A stretch of DNA of 33,235 bases from Ilumatobacteraceae bacterium (GTDB taxonomy: Bacteria; Actinomycetota; Acidimicrobiia; Acidimicrobiales; Ilumatobacteraceae): NCBI GenBank assembly GCA_007117775.1, contig SKFX01000071.1, positions 1 to 33,235 on the forward strand, written 5' to 3'. Positions within the stretch are counted from its first letter, which is position 1. The number at the start of each line of letters is the position of its first letter. Below, in pieces: positions 8,473-19,633 of the stretch. The position numbers and the translations under genes are program-made. Below the pieces are notes generated by a model. It did no database searches and was not told the origin of the DNA. It saw nothing but the letters and a program-made list of their open reading frames with translations.

Positions 8473-10239
8473 ATGGATATCCCCGACGGCACCAAGATGA
8501 CCGGTGCACAGGCACTGATCAAAGCGCTGGAGAAGGAACGGGTCGAGGTGATCTTCGGTCTCCCAGGCGGCTGCATCCTGCCGGCCTATGACCCGTTGTT
8601 GGAGTCCTCGATCCGCCACGTGCTGGTCCGCCATGAACAGGGTGCGGGCCATATGGCCGAGGGCTATGCCCATGTCACCGGTCGACCCGGGGTCGCAATG
8701 GTGACCTCCGGTCCGGCGGCCACCAATCTGGTGACCCCGTTGATGGATGCCTACATGGACTCGATCCCGATGGTCGGCATCACCGGCCAGGTCGGCACCA
8801 CCGCCATCGGTACCGACGCATTCCAGGAATGTGACACCGTCGGCATCACTCGCTCGGTAACCAAGCACAACGAGTTGGTCATGGCCGGCGATGACCTGCC
8901 ACTCGCGATTCGTCAGGCCTTCCACATCGCCTCGACCGGTCGACCCGGCCCGACGCTCGTGGACATCCCCAAAGACGTCCTGCAGAACGAGATGACGTGG
9001 CATTGGCCGAGCGATGACGAACTGATCGACTCGCTGCCCGGTTACCGGCCCATCGGCAAGGGTCATCCGCGGATGATCAAGGAGGCGGCGAAGCTGATCC
9101 TCGAGTCTGAGCGGCCGATCATCTACGCCGGCGGCGGCATCTTGAAGGCCCGTGCGGCAGATGCGCTGCGCGAACTGGCCGAGATGACCGATATCCGCGT
9201 CGTGACGACATTGATGGCCCGTGGTGCGTTCCCCGATGACCATCCGTTGTGTCTGGGCATGCCCGGAATGCATGGCAATGCCACGGCGGTCACCTCGATG
9301 CAGAAGAGCGATCTGTTGATCGCCCTCGGAGCGCGTTTCGACGACCGGATCACCGGCAAGGTGTCGGCGTTCGCACCCGAGGCCAAAGTCATCCATGTCG
9401 ATATCGACCCAGCTGAACAGGGCAAGGTCCGCCGTCCCGATGTCCCCATCGTCGGCGACTGCCGCCTCGTCATCGAGGAGATCATCATCGCCATCCGCGA
9501 CCTCCTCGCGAGCGGTGTCGTCCAGGCCGACTCCTCTGAGTGGAAGAGTCGGATCTCGGGGTGGCAGGAGCAGTTCCCGTTCGCCTACGACGCGGCGGAG
9601 CCCGGTGACGCGCTCAAGCCGCAGTACTGCTTGGAGAAACTGCGCGATGCCGCGCCGGAGGGCACGATCGTGTCGTCGGGAGTGGGCCAGCACCAGATGT
9701 GGGCCTCACAGTTCTGGAACTTCACCGAGCCCTACACCTGGGTCAACTCCGGTGGTCTCGGCACGATGGGCTTCTCGATTCCAGCGGCGATCGGCGCCAA
9801 GATCGGTCGACCGGACCGCACGGTGTGGGCCGTCGATGGTGACGGGTGTTTCCAGATGACCGCCCAAGAACTTGTCACGGCCACCACCGAGCGCATCCCG
9901 ATCAAGGTCGCGCTGTTGAACAACAGCTACCTCGGCATGGTGCGCCAGTGGCAGGAGATGTTCTATGAGGAGCGTTACTCCGAGGTGTATCTGTCCACCG
10001 AGGTGCCCGACTACGTGAAGTGGGCCGAGTCGATGGGGTGTGTCGCGATCCGCGTCGAGTCCCCCGAGGAGGTGGAGCCCGCGATCGAGAAGGCGAATTC
10101 GATCAATGACCGCTCCGTCGTTGTCGAGTTCCGCGTCGATGCCCGCGAGAAGGTGTTCCCGATGGTGCCGGCGGGCCAGAGCAACGACGATGTGTTGTTG
10201 CATCCGTCGCAGGATTCATGTCGGTGGGCGCTGTCATGA
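8473..10239 (+). CDS. ilvB: Acetolactate synthase large subunit
   Basis: [88 protein letters not shown]; ThDP motif [17 protein letters not shown]...[21 protein letters not shown]. Confidence 0.97.
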   Translation: MDIPDGTKMTGAQALIKALEKERVEVIFGLPGGCILPAYDPLLESSIRHVLVRHEQGAGHMAEGYAHVTGRPGVAMVTSGPAATNLVTPLMDAYMDSIPMVGITGQVGTTAIGTDAFQECDTVGITRSVTKHNELVMAGDDLPLAIRQAFHIASTGRPGPTLVDIPKDVLQNEMTWHWPSDDELIDSLPGYRPIGKGHPRMIKEAAKLILESERPIIYAGGGILKARAADALRELAEMTDIRVVTTLMARGAFPDDHPLCLGMPGMHGNATAVTSMQKSDLLIALGARFDDRITGKVSAFAPEAKVIHVDIDPAEQGKVRRPDVPIVGDCRLVIEEIIIAIRDLLASGVVQADSSEWKSRISGWQEQFPFAYDAAEPGDALKPQYCLEKLRDAAPEGTIVSSGVGQHQMWASQFWNFTEPYTWVNSGGLGTMGFSIPAAIGAKIGRPDRTVWAVDGDGCFQMTAQELVTATTERIPIKVALLNNSYLGMVRQWQEMFYEERYSEVYLSTEVPDYVKWAESMGCVAIRVESPEEVEPAIEKANSINDRSVVVEFRVDAREKVFPMVPAGQSNDDVLLHPSQDSCRWALS

Positions 10240-10808
10240 CCGCCATCACACCTACGACCGAAGTTCATCACCACATCTTGTCGGTGCTGGTCCAGAACCG
10301 CCCCGGCGTGCTGGCGCGCGTCGCTGGGCTCTTCGCCCGCCGCGGGTACAACATCTTCTCGCTCGCGGTCGCGCCGGCCGAGGAGGAGGGGATGAGCCGG
10401 ATCACGATCGCCGTCGATGTCGAGTCGACCCCGCTGGAGCAGATCGTCAAACAGCTCTTCAAGCTGATCGAGGTCATCAAGATCTCCGAATTGGATCCGC
10501 GCCGGTCCGTCGAGCGCGAACTGCTCCTCGCCACGGTGCGGATCGCGGCCGATGAGCGCAGTCAAGTGCTCGAATTGGTCAACATCTTCGAGGGCAAGAT
10601 CCTCGCGGTCGGTTCCGATGCACTCACCGTGAGCCTCGAGGGCCATCCTGACAAGCTCAACGATTTTGAAGCACTGCTGGGTGGATATGGCATCGTTGAG
10701 ATGCAGCGCACCGGGCGCGTTGCATTGCCCAAGCTCGACCAGCAGTCCCGGCTGCGCACCATGGTGACCCCGGGATCATCTCCCGCTGAGAAAGGAAAGG
10801 TGAGCTGA
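10236..10808 (+). CDS. ilvN: Acetolactate synthase small (regulatory) subunit
   Basis: [50 protein letters not shown] domain; ATGA overlap with ilvB. Confidence 0.97.
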   Translation: MTAITPTTEVHHHILSVLVQNRPGVLARVAGLFARRGYNIFSLAVAPAEEEGMSRITIAVDVESTPLEQIVKQLFKLIEVIKISELDPRRSVERELLLATVRIAADERSQVLELVNIFEGKILAVGSDALTVSLEGHPDKLNDFEALLGGYGIVEMQRTGRVALPKLDQQSRLRTMVTPGSSPAEKGKVS

Positions 10809-11837
<1,029 letters not shown>

Positions 11838-11863
11838 GCAGCGCACCCGAACCAAAATCTGAC

Positions 11864-11892
11864 TTGCTAGGTCGGGATTTAGGCTCTAGCCT
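11864..11892 (+). promoter_or_regulatory. Putative sigma70-like promoter of metY
   Basis: TTGCTA (11864-11869), 17-nt spacer, TAGCCT (11887-11892); ATG at 11902 is only 9 nt beyond the -10. Confidence 0.5.
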
Positions 11893-11901
11893 GTGTCGCC
11901 T

Positions 11902-13215
11902 ATGAGCAGCAACTGGGGTTTCGAGACCAAGCAGATCCACGTCGGCGGCGAGCCCGACCCGACCACCGGGGCGCGGGCCGTACCGATCTATCAGACGACA
12001 TCGTATGAATTCCGCGATGCCGAGCATGCCGCGAATCTCTTCGCGCTCGCCGAGGTCGGCAATATCTACACCCGGATCATGAATCCGACTCAGGCCGCCC
12101 TCGAAGCCCGGGTGAACGCCCTCGAGGGCGGGTGCACCACCGCCATCGGCCTACCCGGAACACTCGCGGTGGCATCGGGTCAAGCCGCCGAAACCCTCGC
12201 GCTGCTGACGCTGTGCGAGGCCGGCGACCATGTGGTCGCATCGCCGTCGCTGTACGGCGGCACGTACAACCTGTTGCACCACACCATGCCCAAACTGGGC
12301 ATCGAGGTCAGCTTCGTCGACGACCCCCATGATCTCGCTCAGTGGGAGGCAGCGATCCGGCCGAACACCAAGGTCTTCTTCGGTGAGGTGCTCCCGAATC
12401 CGAAGAACGATGTGTTCGATATCGAGGGGGTCAGCGGTGTGGCCCATGCCAACGGCATCCCGCTGATGGTCGACAACACCGTGCCCACCCCGTATCTGAT
12501 CCGTCCCCTCGAATGGGGGGCCGACATCGTGATCCACAGCCTCACCAAGTTCTGCGGTGGTCACGGCACCTCGGTCGGCGGCGCGATCGTCGACGGTGGC
12601 ACGTTCGACTATGCGGCATCGGGACGGTTCGCGAACTTCACCGAACCCGATCCGAGCTATCACGGCCTCGCCTATTTCCCGGCGCTCGGACACGGGGCGT
12701 TCATCCTCAAAGCCCGCGTCCAGCTACTGCGCGATCTCGGCATGGCGATCTCGCCGTTCAACGCGTTCATGATCCTGCAGGGTCTCGAGACCCTCAGCCT
12801 GCGCATGGAGCGCCATTTCGCCAACGCTCAGGCGGTGGGTGAATACCTCGACGCCCACCCACAGGTGGAATCGGTCCGCTATTCAGGTCTGGTGTCGAGC
12901 CCATGGCATGAGCGCGCCACTCGCTATGGCGGCGGCAGAGGCTACGGGTCGGTGTTGGCCTTCGAGATCGAAGGCGGTGTCGACGCCGGCCGCAAGTTCG
13001 TCTCAGGTCTCGAACTGCACAGCCATGTGGCCAATATCGGTGATGTGCGCTCCCTGGTCATCCACCCGGCCTCGACGACGCATTCCCAGCTCACCGAGGA
13101 CGAACAGCGGGCTTCTGATGTCACCCCCGGTCTGATCCGTCTCAGCGTCGGTCTCGAATCAGCCGACGACATCCTGGCCGATCTCGAAGCCGGGTTCGCC
13201 GCCGCCCGGAGCTGA
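11902..13215 (+). CDS. metY: O-acetylhomoserine sulfhydrylase/aminocarboxypropyltransferase (PLP-dependent)
   Basis: WGFETKQIHVGGEPDPTTGARAVPIYQTTSYEFRDAEHAANLFAL...YTRIMNPTQAALE; PLP-Lys region DIVIHSLTKFCGGHGTSVGGAIVDGG. Confidence 0.92.
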   Translation: MSSNWGFETKQIHVGGEPDPTTGARAVPIYQTTSYEFRDAEHAANLFALAEVGNIYTRIMNPTQAALEARVNALEGGCTTAIGLPGTLAVASGQAAETLALLTLCEAGDHVVASPSLYGGTYNLLHHTMPKLGIEVSFVDDPHDLAQWEAAIRPNTKVFFGEVLPNPKNDVFDIEGVSGVAHANGIPLMVDNTVPTPYLIRPLEWGADIVIHSLTKFCGGHGTSVGGAIVDGGTFDYAASGRFANFTEPDPSYHGLAYFPALGHGAFILKARVQLLRDLGMAISPFNAFMILQGLETLSLRMERHFANAQAVGEYLDAHPQVESVRYSGLVSSPWHERATRYGGGRGYGSVLAFEIEGGVDAGRKFVSGLELHSHVANIGDVRSLVIHPASTTHSQLTEDEQRASDVTPGLIRLSVGLESADDILADLEAGFAAARS

Positions 13216-13244
13216 CACTCAACGCAACGGTTCAGGCCAACAAC

Positions 13245-14114
13245 TCAGGCCTCATCGGGACGCTGATCGCGCAGGAACTCCTCGAACTGCGCGCCGAGGT
13301 CATCGGCGCTCGGGATCTGCGCCTCGGCGCGCCGGTCGTACTCCTGCTCGAGCATCTGGACATACAGCGTCAACTGCCGATCCTCATCGACGATCTCATC
13401 GTGGAGTTCGCGCCAGTGCGCGAGGTCGTCGGCGTCGACGCCGGCGGTCTCGACGCCGAGTACGTGGGAGAGGTGCGTTTCGAGGGCTGCGACGGCTTGG
13501 GGGTGTTCGGTCTGCACCAGGTAGTGGGGGATGCCGACGCGCAACGAGACAGCGGGGATGCCGGCGGCGTCGAGGGTGCCCTGGAGGACGCCGACGATCC
13601 CGGTCATGCCCTGATAGCTCGGTGAGCTGAGGCCGAGCCGCCGGGCCAGTTCGGCATTGGTGGTCGAGCCCGTCACCGCTGGGGTCCGGGTGTGGGGGAC
13701 CGCCTCGGCAGCCGCACCGACGGTCACCACCGCCTCACAGCCGAGCTGGTGTGCCACGGTGACCAGATGATCGGCCCAGGTCCGCCAGTGCAGATGCGGC
13801 TCGGCTCCGGTGACGATCACCAGATCACGGCCGTCGCCGCGCGAGACCGCCATCTTGCAGGTGGGCCAGTCGATATCGGTGACGAGACCATCGGTGATGC
13901 GGATCATGGGTCGCTGCTGGGTGAAATCGAAGAACGGGTCGGCGTCGATCTCGGCCACGGTCACCGATGATCGTCCCGTCCCCAGCAGCTCGAGTGCCCC
14001 AGACGCCGCACCACCGACATCGAACCAGCCGCGCAGGGCAATCACCATGACCGGTGATTCGAGCGGGCCGAGCTGTTCGATCCCGAGGCGCAGAGCATCG
14101 GCGGCGCGGTTCAT
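13245..14114 (-). CDS. PAC2-family protein
   Basis: SPVMVIALRGWFDVGGAASGALELL...RPMIRITDGLVTDIDWPTCKM...DLVIVTGAEPHLHW...TGIVGVLQGTLDAAGIPAVSLRVGIPHYL. Confidence 0.85.
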   Translation of the reverse strand: MNRAADALRLGIEQLGPLESPVMVIALRGWFDVGGAASGALELLGTGRSSVTVAEIDADPFFDFTQQRPMIRITDGLVTDIDWPTCKMAVSRGDGRDLVIVTGAEPHLHWRTWADHLVTVAHQLGCEAVVTVGAAAEAVPHTRTPAVTGSTTNAELARRLGLSSPSYQGMTGIVGVLQGTLDAAGIPAVSLRVGIPHYLVQTEHPQAVAALETHLSHVLGVETAGVDADDLAHWRELHDEIVDEDRQLTLYVQMLEQEYDRRAEAQIPSADDLGAQFEEFLRDQRPDEA

Positions 14115-14144
14115 CTCGACCAGTGTGTCACCGAGTCCGGGTCG

Positions 14145-15263
14145 TCACGATGCGCGGAGTTGGTCGACGATGAGATCGATACAGCCGACGAGCGCCTCCA
14201 CATCGGCGGGGTCGATGGCGGGGAACATCCCGATGCGCAACTGGTTGCGACCCAGTTTGCGATAGCTGTCGGTATCGACGATGCCATTCGCGCGCAGCGC
14301 AGCACAGACATCGTCTGCCAAGACCGACTCATCGAGATCGATCGTGCCGACCACATTGGACCGCTTGGAGGGATCGGCCACGAACGGCGACGCCCACTCG
14401 CGTTCGGCTGCCCAGCCGTACAGGATCTGTGCTGAATGCTGTGAGCGGCCCGCCGCCCAGTCGAGACCACCGTGATCGAGCATCCAGTGGATCTGGGCAT
14501 CGAGCATGACCAGGGTCGCGAGCGCCGGGGTGTTGTAGGTCTGATCGGCCCGGCTGTTGGTCAGCGCGATCGCGAGATCCAGCGATGCCGGCCGCCACCG
14601 CTGCGATGCGCCGATCGACTCGATGCGTTCGACGGCAGCCGGTGAACACGCCGCCAGCCACAGACCACCGTCGGATGCGAAGCTCTTCTGCGGTGCGAAG
14701 TAGTACACGTCCACCTGGTTCGGATCCCAGATGAGGCCCCCGGCGGCCGAGGTGGCATCGACGAGCACCATGCCACCACCGCTCGGACGCACCAGTTCCA
14801 TCGCCACGCCCGTCGACGTCTCGTTATGGGTGAAGGCGTACACGTCGATATCGGCCGCAGGGTTGGGTGCGGGGTGATCACCGGGAGCGGATTCGACGAT
14901 GTCGGGCTCTGGCAGATGTGGTGCGGCGGCGACCGCAGCGGCGAATTTGGACGAGAACTCACCGAACACCAGATGCTGGCTGATGCCGTTCAACAACCCG
15001 AATGTGGCCACATCCCAGAACACCGTGCTGCCACCGTTTCCCAACACGATCTCCCAACCGTCAGGCAGGCCGAACAAGTCACTGAGGCCCGTGCGGACCG
15101 ATGAGACGACGTTCTTGACCGGAGCCTTGCGGTGCGAGGTGCCCATGATCTGTGACGCGGCGAGTGCCTCGAGTTGTTCGGGCCGGACCTTGGAGGGTCC
15201 GCAGCCGAAACGGCCGTCGGCGGGCAGGGCGTTCGAGGGGAGTCGGATCGATGTCGGGTCCAC
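14145..15263 (-). CDS. serC: Phosphoserine aminotransferase (GTG start)
   Basis: [95 protein letters not shown]. Confidence 0.95.
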   Translation of the reverse strand: MDPTSIRLPSNALPADGRFGCGPSKVRPEQLEALAASQIMGTSHRKAPVKNVVSSVRTGLSDLFGLPDGWEIVLGNGGSTVFWDVATFGLLNGISQHLVFGEFSSKFAAAVAAAPHLPEPDIVESAPGDHPAPNPAADIDVYAFTHNETSTGVAMELVRPSGGGMVLVDATSAAGGLIWDPNQVDVYYFAPQKSFASDGGLWLAACSPAAVERIESIGASQRWRPASLDLAIALTNSRADQTYNTPALATLVMLDAQIHWMLDHGGLDWAAGRSQHSAQILYGWAAEREWASPFVADPSKRSNVVGTIDLDESVLADDVCAALRANGIVDTDSYRKLGRNQLRIGMFPAIDPADVEALVGCIDLIVDQLRAS

Positions 15264-15280
15264 GTCCCCAGCATGCCAGC

Positions 15281-16483
15281 ATGGGGGACGTGAATCGCAT
15301 CTCAGCCCGTCTCGCCGCCATCGCCCCGTCGGCCACGCTCGCCGTGGACGCCAAGGCCAAAGCCATGCAGGCCGAAGGCCTCGACGTCATTGGTTTCGGT
15401 GCCGGTGAACCCGACTTCGCGACCCCGGACCATATCGTCGCCGCCGCCCAGGCGGCCTGTGGTGACGTGCGCAACCATCGCTATTCACCCGCCGGGGGTC
15501 TGCCCGAACTCAAGGCCGCCGTGGTGGCCAAGACGGCGCGCGACTCAGGGTATGGGATCGATGCCTCCCAGGTGCTGATCACCAACGGCGGCAAGCACGC
15601 GGTCTACACCGCATTCGCCGTGCTCTGCGATCCGGGCGATGAGGTGATCTGTCCCGCTCCGTACTGGACCACCTATCCCGAGGCGATCGCCCTCGCGGGT
15701 GGGGTCCCGGTGGTCATCGACACCGATGACACGTCGGGATTCAAAGTCACCGTCGACCAACTCGAGGCGGCCCGCACCGAGCGGACCAAGCTGATGCTCT
15801 TCGTCAGCCCCGACAATCCCTCGGGCGCGGTGTACAGCCCCGATGAGGTGGCCGAGATCGGCCGCTGGGCGGCGGCCAACGACATCTGGGTGCTGACCGA
15901 CGAGATCTATGAACACCTCGTCTACGGCGAGCACGCGTTCGCCTCGATGCCGGTGCTGGTGCCCGAGATCGCTGATCGCTGCATCGTCGTCAACGGTGTG
16001 GCCAAGACCTATGCGATGACGGGATGGCGCGTCGGTTGGATGATCGCTCCGGCCGATGTCACCAAGGCCGCCACGAACTACCAGAGCCACGTCACCTCCA
16101 ATGTCGCCAATATCTCCCAGCGCGCCGCCATCGCTGCGCTCGAGGGTCCCCTCGATGATGTCATGGAGATGCGTACCGCCTTTGAGCGGCGCGGCACCAC
16201 GATGTGGCGGATGCTGAACGAGATCGATGGGGTCAGCTGTCTCGAACCCCAGGGGGCGTTCTATTGCTTCCCGAACATGACCGGATTGCTCGGGCGCGAG
16301 ATCGCTGGCACCACTCCGACGACGACGCTCGAGTTGGCCGAACTGGTCCTCGCCGAGGCCAAGGTCGCGCTGGTGCCCGGTGAGGCGTTCGGCGCGCCGG
16401 GTTATGTGCGGCTGTCGTTCGCGCTCGGCGATGATTCGCTCGCCGAGGGGATCGGACGCCTGGCCGACTTGGTGGCGCGCTGA
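15281..16483 (+). CDS. Aspartate aminotransferase (class I PLP); GTG at 15290 is an alternative start
   Basis: [48 protein letters not shown]...[18 protein letters not shown]...[21 protein letters not shown]. Confidence 0.93.
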   Translation: MGDVNRISARLAAIAPSATLAVDAKAKAMQAEGLDVIGFGAGEPDFATPDHIVAAAQAACGDVRNHRYSPAGGLPELKAAVVAKTARDSGYGIDASQVLITNGGKHAVYTAFAVLCDPGDEVICPAPYWTTYPEAIALAGGVPVVIDTDDTSGFKVTVDQLEAARTERTKLMLFVSPDNPSGAVYSPDEVAEIGRWAAANDIWVLTDEIYEHLVYGEHAFASMPVLVPEIADRCIVVNGVAKTYAMTGWRVGWMIAPADVTKAATNYQSHVTSNVANISQRAAIAALEGPLDDVMEMRTAFERRGTTMWRMLNEIDGVSCLEPQGAFYCFPNMTGLLGREIAGTTPTTTLELAELVLAEAKVALVPGEAFGAPGYVRLSFALGDDSLAEGIGRLADLVAR

Positions 16484-17355
16484 GCGGTCGCCTCGACCAC
16501 GAGGATCGCAGCGAAGGCGGCGACGGCCAGGGCGACTGGGATCCAGACCTGTTCGCGCGGTGCTGACATCTCGGTGGTGCTGACCCCACCTGGCCATGGC
16601 CACAGCACCCGCAACGACCCGATCATCAGCCCGATCATGGTGGCAATGACGAGGTCGTGGTGGTGCTCGAGCAGCCAGTTGAGCAGTGTCGAGAACACTG
16701 CGAGGCCGGTGATGCAGCCGACGACGAAGACCGCGAGTGTCACCAGATCGCGCTCTGAGACCGCCCCGAGCACCTCTGCGTACATGCCGATCATCACGAG
16801 GATCAACGATCCGGAGATCCCGGGCAGGATCATCGCGCAGATCGCGATCGCCCCGGCGAAGAAGAACACCCACAGCGGTTCGGTGACCACCTTCTCCGCC
16901 GTCGACTCGGTATTCGAACGCAGACCGAGCACCAAGAACAACATCACGGCAGCAGCCACCGCAGCGCCGATCGCTGTCGGGGTGATCGTGCCGATCAGCC
17001 GCCAAGCGATGACGATGGCACCGGTGACGAGACCGAAGAACACCGCTGCGGTCGCGATCGGCTGCTCATCGAGCAACCGGGTCAGCAGGCCCGAGAGAGC
17101 GATGACCGCTGCGAGGATGCCGACGAGCAGGCCGATCAGCCATCCCCATTCGACGGCTGCGAAGCGGTCCTTGATCCGCTCGACATCTCGCCCGAGGATC
17201 GCCCGGAGCACCTCGGCGCCAGCGTGCACATTGGCGATCAGTCGCTCGTAGATCCCGGTGACGAGCGCCACGGTGCCGCCCGAGACACCGGGCACGAGAT
17301 CGGCGGTCCCCATGGCGAAGCCGCGGGCGATCTGGGAGACGACGGTGCGTGCCAT
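16402..17355 (-). CDS. DUF368-family polytopic membrane protein (family linked to undecaprenyl-phosphate translocation)
   Basis: [30 protein letters not shown]...[21 protein letters not shown]; repeated PG[VI]SG motifs typical of DUF368. Confidence 0.88.
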   Translation of the reverse strand: MARTVVSQIARGFAMGTADLVPGVSGGTVALVTGIYERLIANVHAGAEVLRAILGRDVERIKDRFAAVEWGWLIGLLVGILAAVIALSGLLTRLLDEQPIATAAVFFGLVTGAIVIAWRLIGTITPTAIGAAVAAAVMLFLVLGLRSNTESTAEKVVTEPLWVFFFAGAIAICAMILPGISGSLILVMIGMYAEVLGAVSERDLVTLAVFVVGCITGLAVFSTLLNWLLEHHHDLVIATMIGLMIGSLRVLWPWPGGVSTTEMSAPREQVWIPVALAVAAFAAILVVEATAQRATKSARRPIPSASESSPSANDSRT

Positions 17356-17480
17356 GGCCTCAACCTAGTGCGCACGGTGGGGCGGCATCGGTGAGACCAC
17401 CACGGCATCGCTGCGGTCGGACGGCCTCGTCGTGGTCGGGTCCGCAGATGACGATTCTCGACACTGCGTAACGTGGGGGG

Positions 17481-18791
17481 ATGGGAGAACTCTGGGTACA
17501 GCTGGTCGTGGTCGCAGGATTGATCATTCTCAACGCTGCGTTCGCCGGCACCGAACTCGCGTTGGTGTCGCTGCGCGAGACCCAGATCAACGATCTCGAG
17601 CGTCGCAGCCGAACCGGCGCCAGTCTGGCGCGGCTCGCCCGGCAGCCGAATCGCTTCATGGCGACCATCCAGATCGGGATCACCCTGGCAGGATTGCTCG
17701 CCTCGGCGACCGCAGCGGTGTCGTTGGCGCGACCCCTCGAGGACCGGCTCGGGTTCTTCGGTGCCGCGGCCGCCCCGGCGTCGGTGATCATCGTCACCCT
17801 GGTGCTGGCGTATTTCACGCTGGTCATCGGCGAACTCGCTCCCAAGCGCATCGCCATGCAGCGCGCCGAGGCATGGGGCCTGGTGATGGCCCGCCCGCTC
17901 GGCGCGCTCTCGGTGGTGACGCGCCCGGTGGTGGCGCTGTTGTCGGCATCCACCGATCTCGTGGTGCGCCTCGCCGGCGGCGACCCGCGGGTCCGCACCG
18001 CAGAGGTGACCGTCGAGGAACTGCGCGAGATGGTGGCACTGCATCGCACCTTCACCCCCGAACAGCGCCGGATCGTCGATGGGGCCTTTGAGATCCTTGA
18101 GCGGCGTCTCGACGAGGTGCTGGTGCCGAGGCGCGATGTCTTCGTCCTCGACGCCGACCTCGATACCGCCGATGCCCTGGTCGCGTTGCAAGATTCGGGC
18201 CATACGCGTGCCCCGGTGGCCCCCGAGCGGAATCTGGACCGTGTCACCGGCACGGTCCATCTGCGCGACCTCATCGGGGTCCAGGGTGCGGCGGTCGGCG
18301 AATTGGCCGCACCAGTGCCGGCATTCCCGGGTACCGCGACCGCGCTGGTGGTACTGCGCGAACTTCAGAATCAGCGCCGACAGATGGCGCTTGTGGTGAA
18401 TGAGCACGGCGGCTCGATCGGCATCGTCACCGTCGAGGACCTCGTCGAGGAGATGGTCGGTGAGATCTACGATGAGGTTGACCGCGAACCGGTCACGGTG
18501 CAGATCGGCGACGACGGTACGGTGACGCTGCCCGGCAGGTTCGCGATCCACGATCTCGCTGAGATCGGCGTCGACCTGCCGACCGGTGAATACGTCACGG
18601 TGGCCGGACTGATCCTGCATCGGCTCCAGCGCATTCCCCAGACCGGGGACGTGCTCGAGCTCGAGGGCTGGGAGATCACGGTGGTGGTCGTCGAGCGCCA
18701 CTCGATCCGATCCGTCAGGCTGCGTCCGCTCAGACCGAATCGCGCCGATGCTCCATCGGGGCCCGAGGGGTCTGATCCTCGCCGGGATTGA
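17481..18791 (+). CDS. CNNM/CorC (TlyC-like) protein: DUF21, CBS pair, transporter-associated C-terminal domain
   Basis: LIILNAAFAGTELALVSLRETQINDLE...RFMATIQIGITLAGLLASATAAVSLA; GELAPKRIAMQRAE; RRDVFVLDADLDTADALVALQDSGHTRAPV; VTVEDLVEEMVGEIYDE. Confidence 0.92.
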   Translation: MGELWVQLVVVAGLIILNAAFAGTELALVSLRETQINDLERRSRTGASLARLARQPNRFMATIQIGITLAGLLASATAAVSLARPLEDRLGFFGAAAAPASVIIVTLVLAYFTLVIGELAPKRIAMQRAEAWGLVMARPLGALSVVTRPVVALLSASTDLVVRLAGGDPRVRTAEVTVEELREMVALHRTFTPEQRRIVDGAFEILERRLDEVLVPRRDVFVLDADLDTADALVALQDSGHTRAPVAPERNLDRVTGTVHLRDLIGVQGAAVGELAAPVPAFPGTATALVVLRELQNQRRQMALVVNEHGGSIGIVTVEDLVEEMVGEIYDEVDREPVTVQIGDDGTVTLPGRFAIHDLAEIGVDLPTGEYVTVAGLILHRLQRIPQTGDVLELEGWEITVVVVERHSIRSVRLRPLRPNRADAPSGPEGSDPRRD

Positions 18792-18879
18792 CCATCGGGT
18801 CACCGGGCCGGATCACAACGGCGTACAGCTCCGCGGGTTCGGTCTTGGCGATCTTCGACTCAGCGCCACCAGAGTTCAT
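18730..18879 (-). CDS. Candidate 49-aa small protein at the end of the cob operon (MNSGGAESKIAKTEPAELYAVVIRPGDPMVNPGEDQTPRAPMEHRRDSV)
   Basis: Below the track cutoff; found by manual translation. Starts inside the cobS 3' end (20-nt overlap), ends inside the CNNM gene antisense; third codon positions GC-rich. No clear SD. Confidence 0.4.
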   Translation of the reverse strand: MNSGGAESKIAKTEPAELYAVVIRPGDPMVNPGEDQTPRAPMEHRRDSV

Positions 18880-19633
18880 GGTGGCCGGCGAGTCCGACGA
18901 CCGTCACCAACACTGCGATCTCGGCGATCTGCTCGATCGCCCCGAGCACATCGCCGCTCAATCCGCCGATACGACGCCGGGCCAACACGATCACCACTGC
19001 GGCAGCGACTCCGGCGACCACGGTCACCGGGATCACCCACCAGCCGATCACCGCGGTCGTGATCGCAAGACCTGAGATCACTGCGATGAGGGTCCGGTGC
19101 GTCGACACCGATGAGACGTATCCGGCACCGAGGCCGTCGGGCCGAGCCAATCGGCCGGATTTCATCGATGCCACCGCAATGGTGCGCGCCAGGGTGTGCG
19201 CAGCGATGAGACCGGCAGCGGCCACGGCGGGCACCAGAGCCGCGACGGCCAGGATCCGGATGATGAGCGACCCGCTGAGCGCTGCCACACCGTAGGTGCC
19301 ATGGCGTGGATCGTTCAGGATCCGCAGGCGCTCCTCGACGCTCCAACCCCCAGCGAAGGCATCGGCGATATCGGCGAGGCCGTCCTCGTGGAAGGCGCCG
19401 GTGATGAGCACCCCGACCAGCACCGCAAGCGCAGCTGCCACCGACATCGCGAGGACCTGCGACGCTGCGAGCACGACTGCCGCAGTGATCGTGCCGATGA
19501 GCGCACCGACGGTTGGGAACCACGCCACCGCAGCGTCGAGTCGGCCGGCGGTCGGCATCGGTGCGGGGATCCGCGTCAGGAACTGGACTGCGCCGCGCAG
19601 GCCGTAGGCCGGTGTGTGCTCAGCCGGATCCAT
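18860..19633 (-). CDS. cobS: Adenosylcobinamide-GDP ribazoletransferase
   Basis: GLRGAVQFLTRIPAPMP...TGAFHEDGLADIADAFAGGWSVEERLRILNDPRHGTYGVAAL CobS signature. ATG at 19633 preferred. Confidence 0.92.
   Translation of the reverse strand: MDPAEHTPAYGLRGAVQFLTRIPAPMPTAGRLDAAVAWFPTVGALIGTITAAVVLAASQVLAMSVAAALAVLVGVLITGAFHEDGLADIADAFAGGWSVEERLRILNDPRHGTYGVAALSGSLIIRILAVAALVPAVAAAGLIAAHTLARTIAVASMKSGRLARPDGLGAGYVSSVSTHRTLIAVISGLAITTAVIGWWVIPVTVVAGVAAAVVIVLARRRIGGLSGDVLGAIEQIAEIAVLVTVVGLAGHHELWWR

Noticed and set aside
8452-9693. 413-aa minus-strand ORF
   Set aside because: Antisense to ilvB; shadow frame without recognisable motifs.
15545-17005. 486-aa minus-strand ORF
   Set aside because: Overlaps the aminotransferase antisense and DUF368 out of frame; composition is shadow-like.
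17238-18803. 521-aa minus-strand ORF
   Set aside because: Antisense shadow of the clear CNNM/CorC gene; Arg/His/Asp-rich composition with no domain, typical of high-GC spurious frames.
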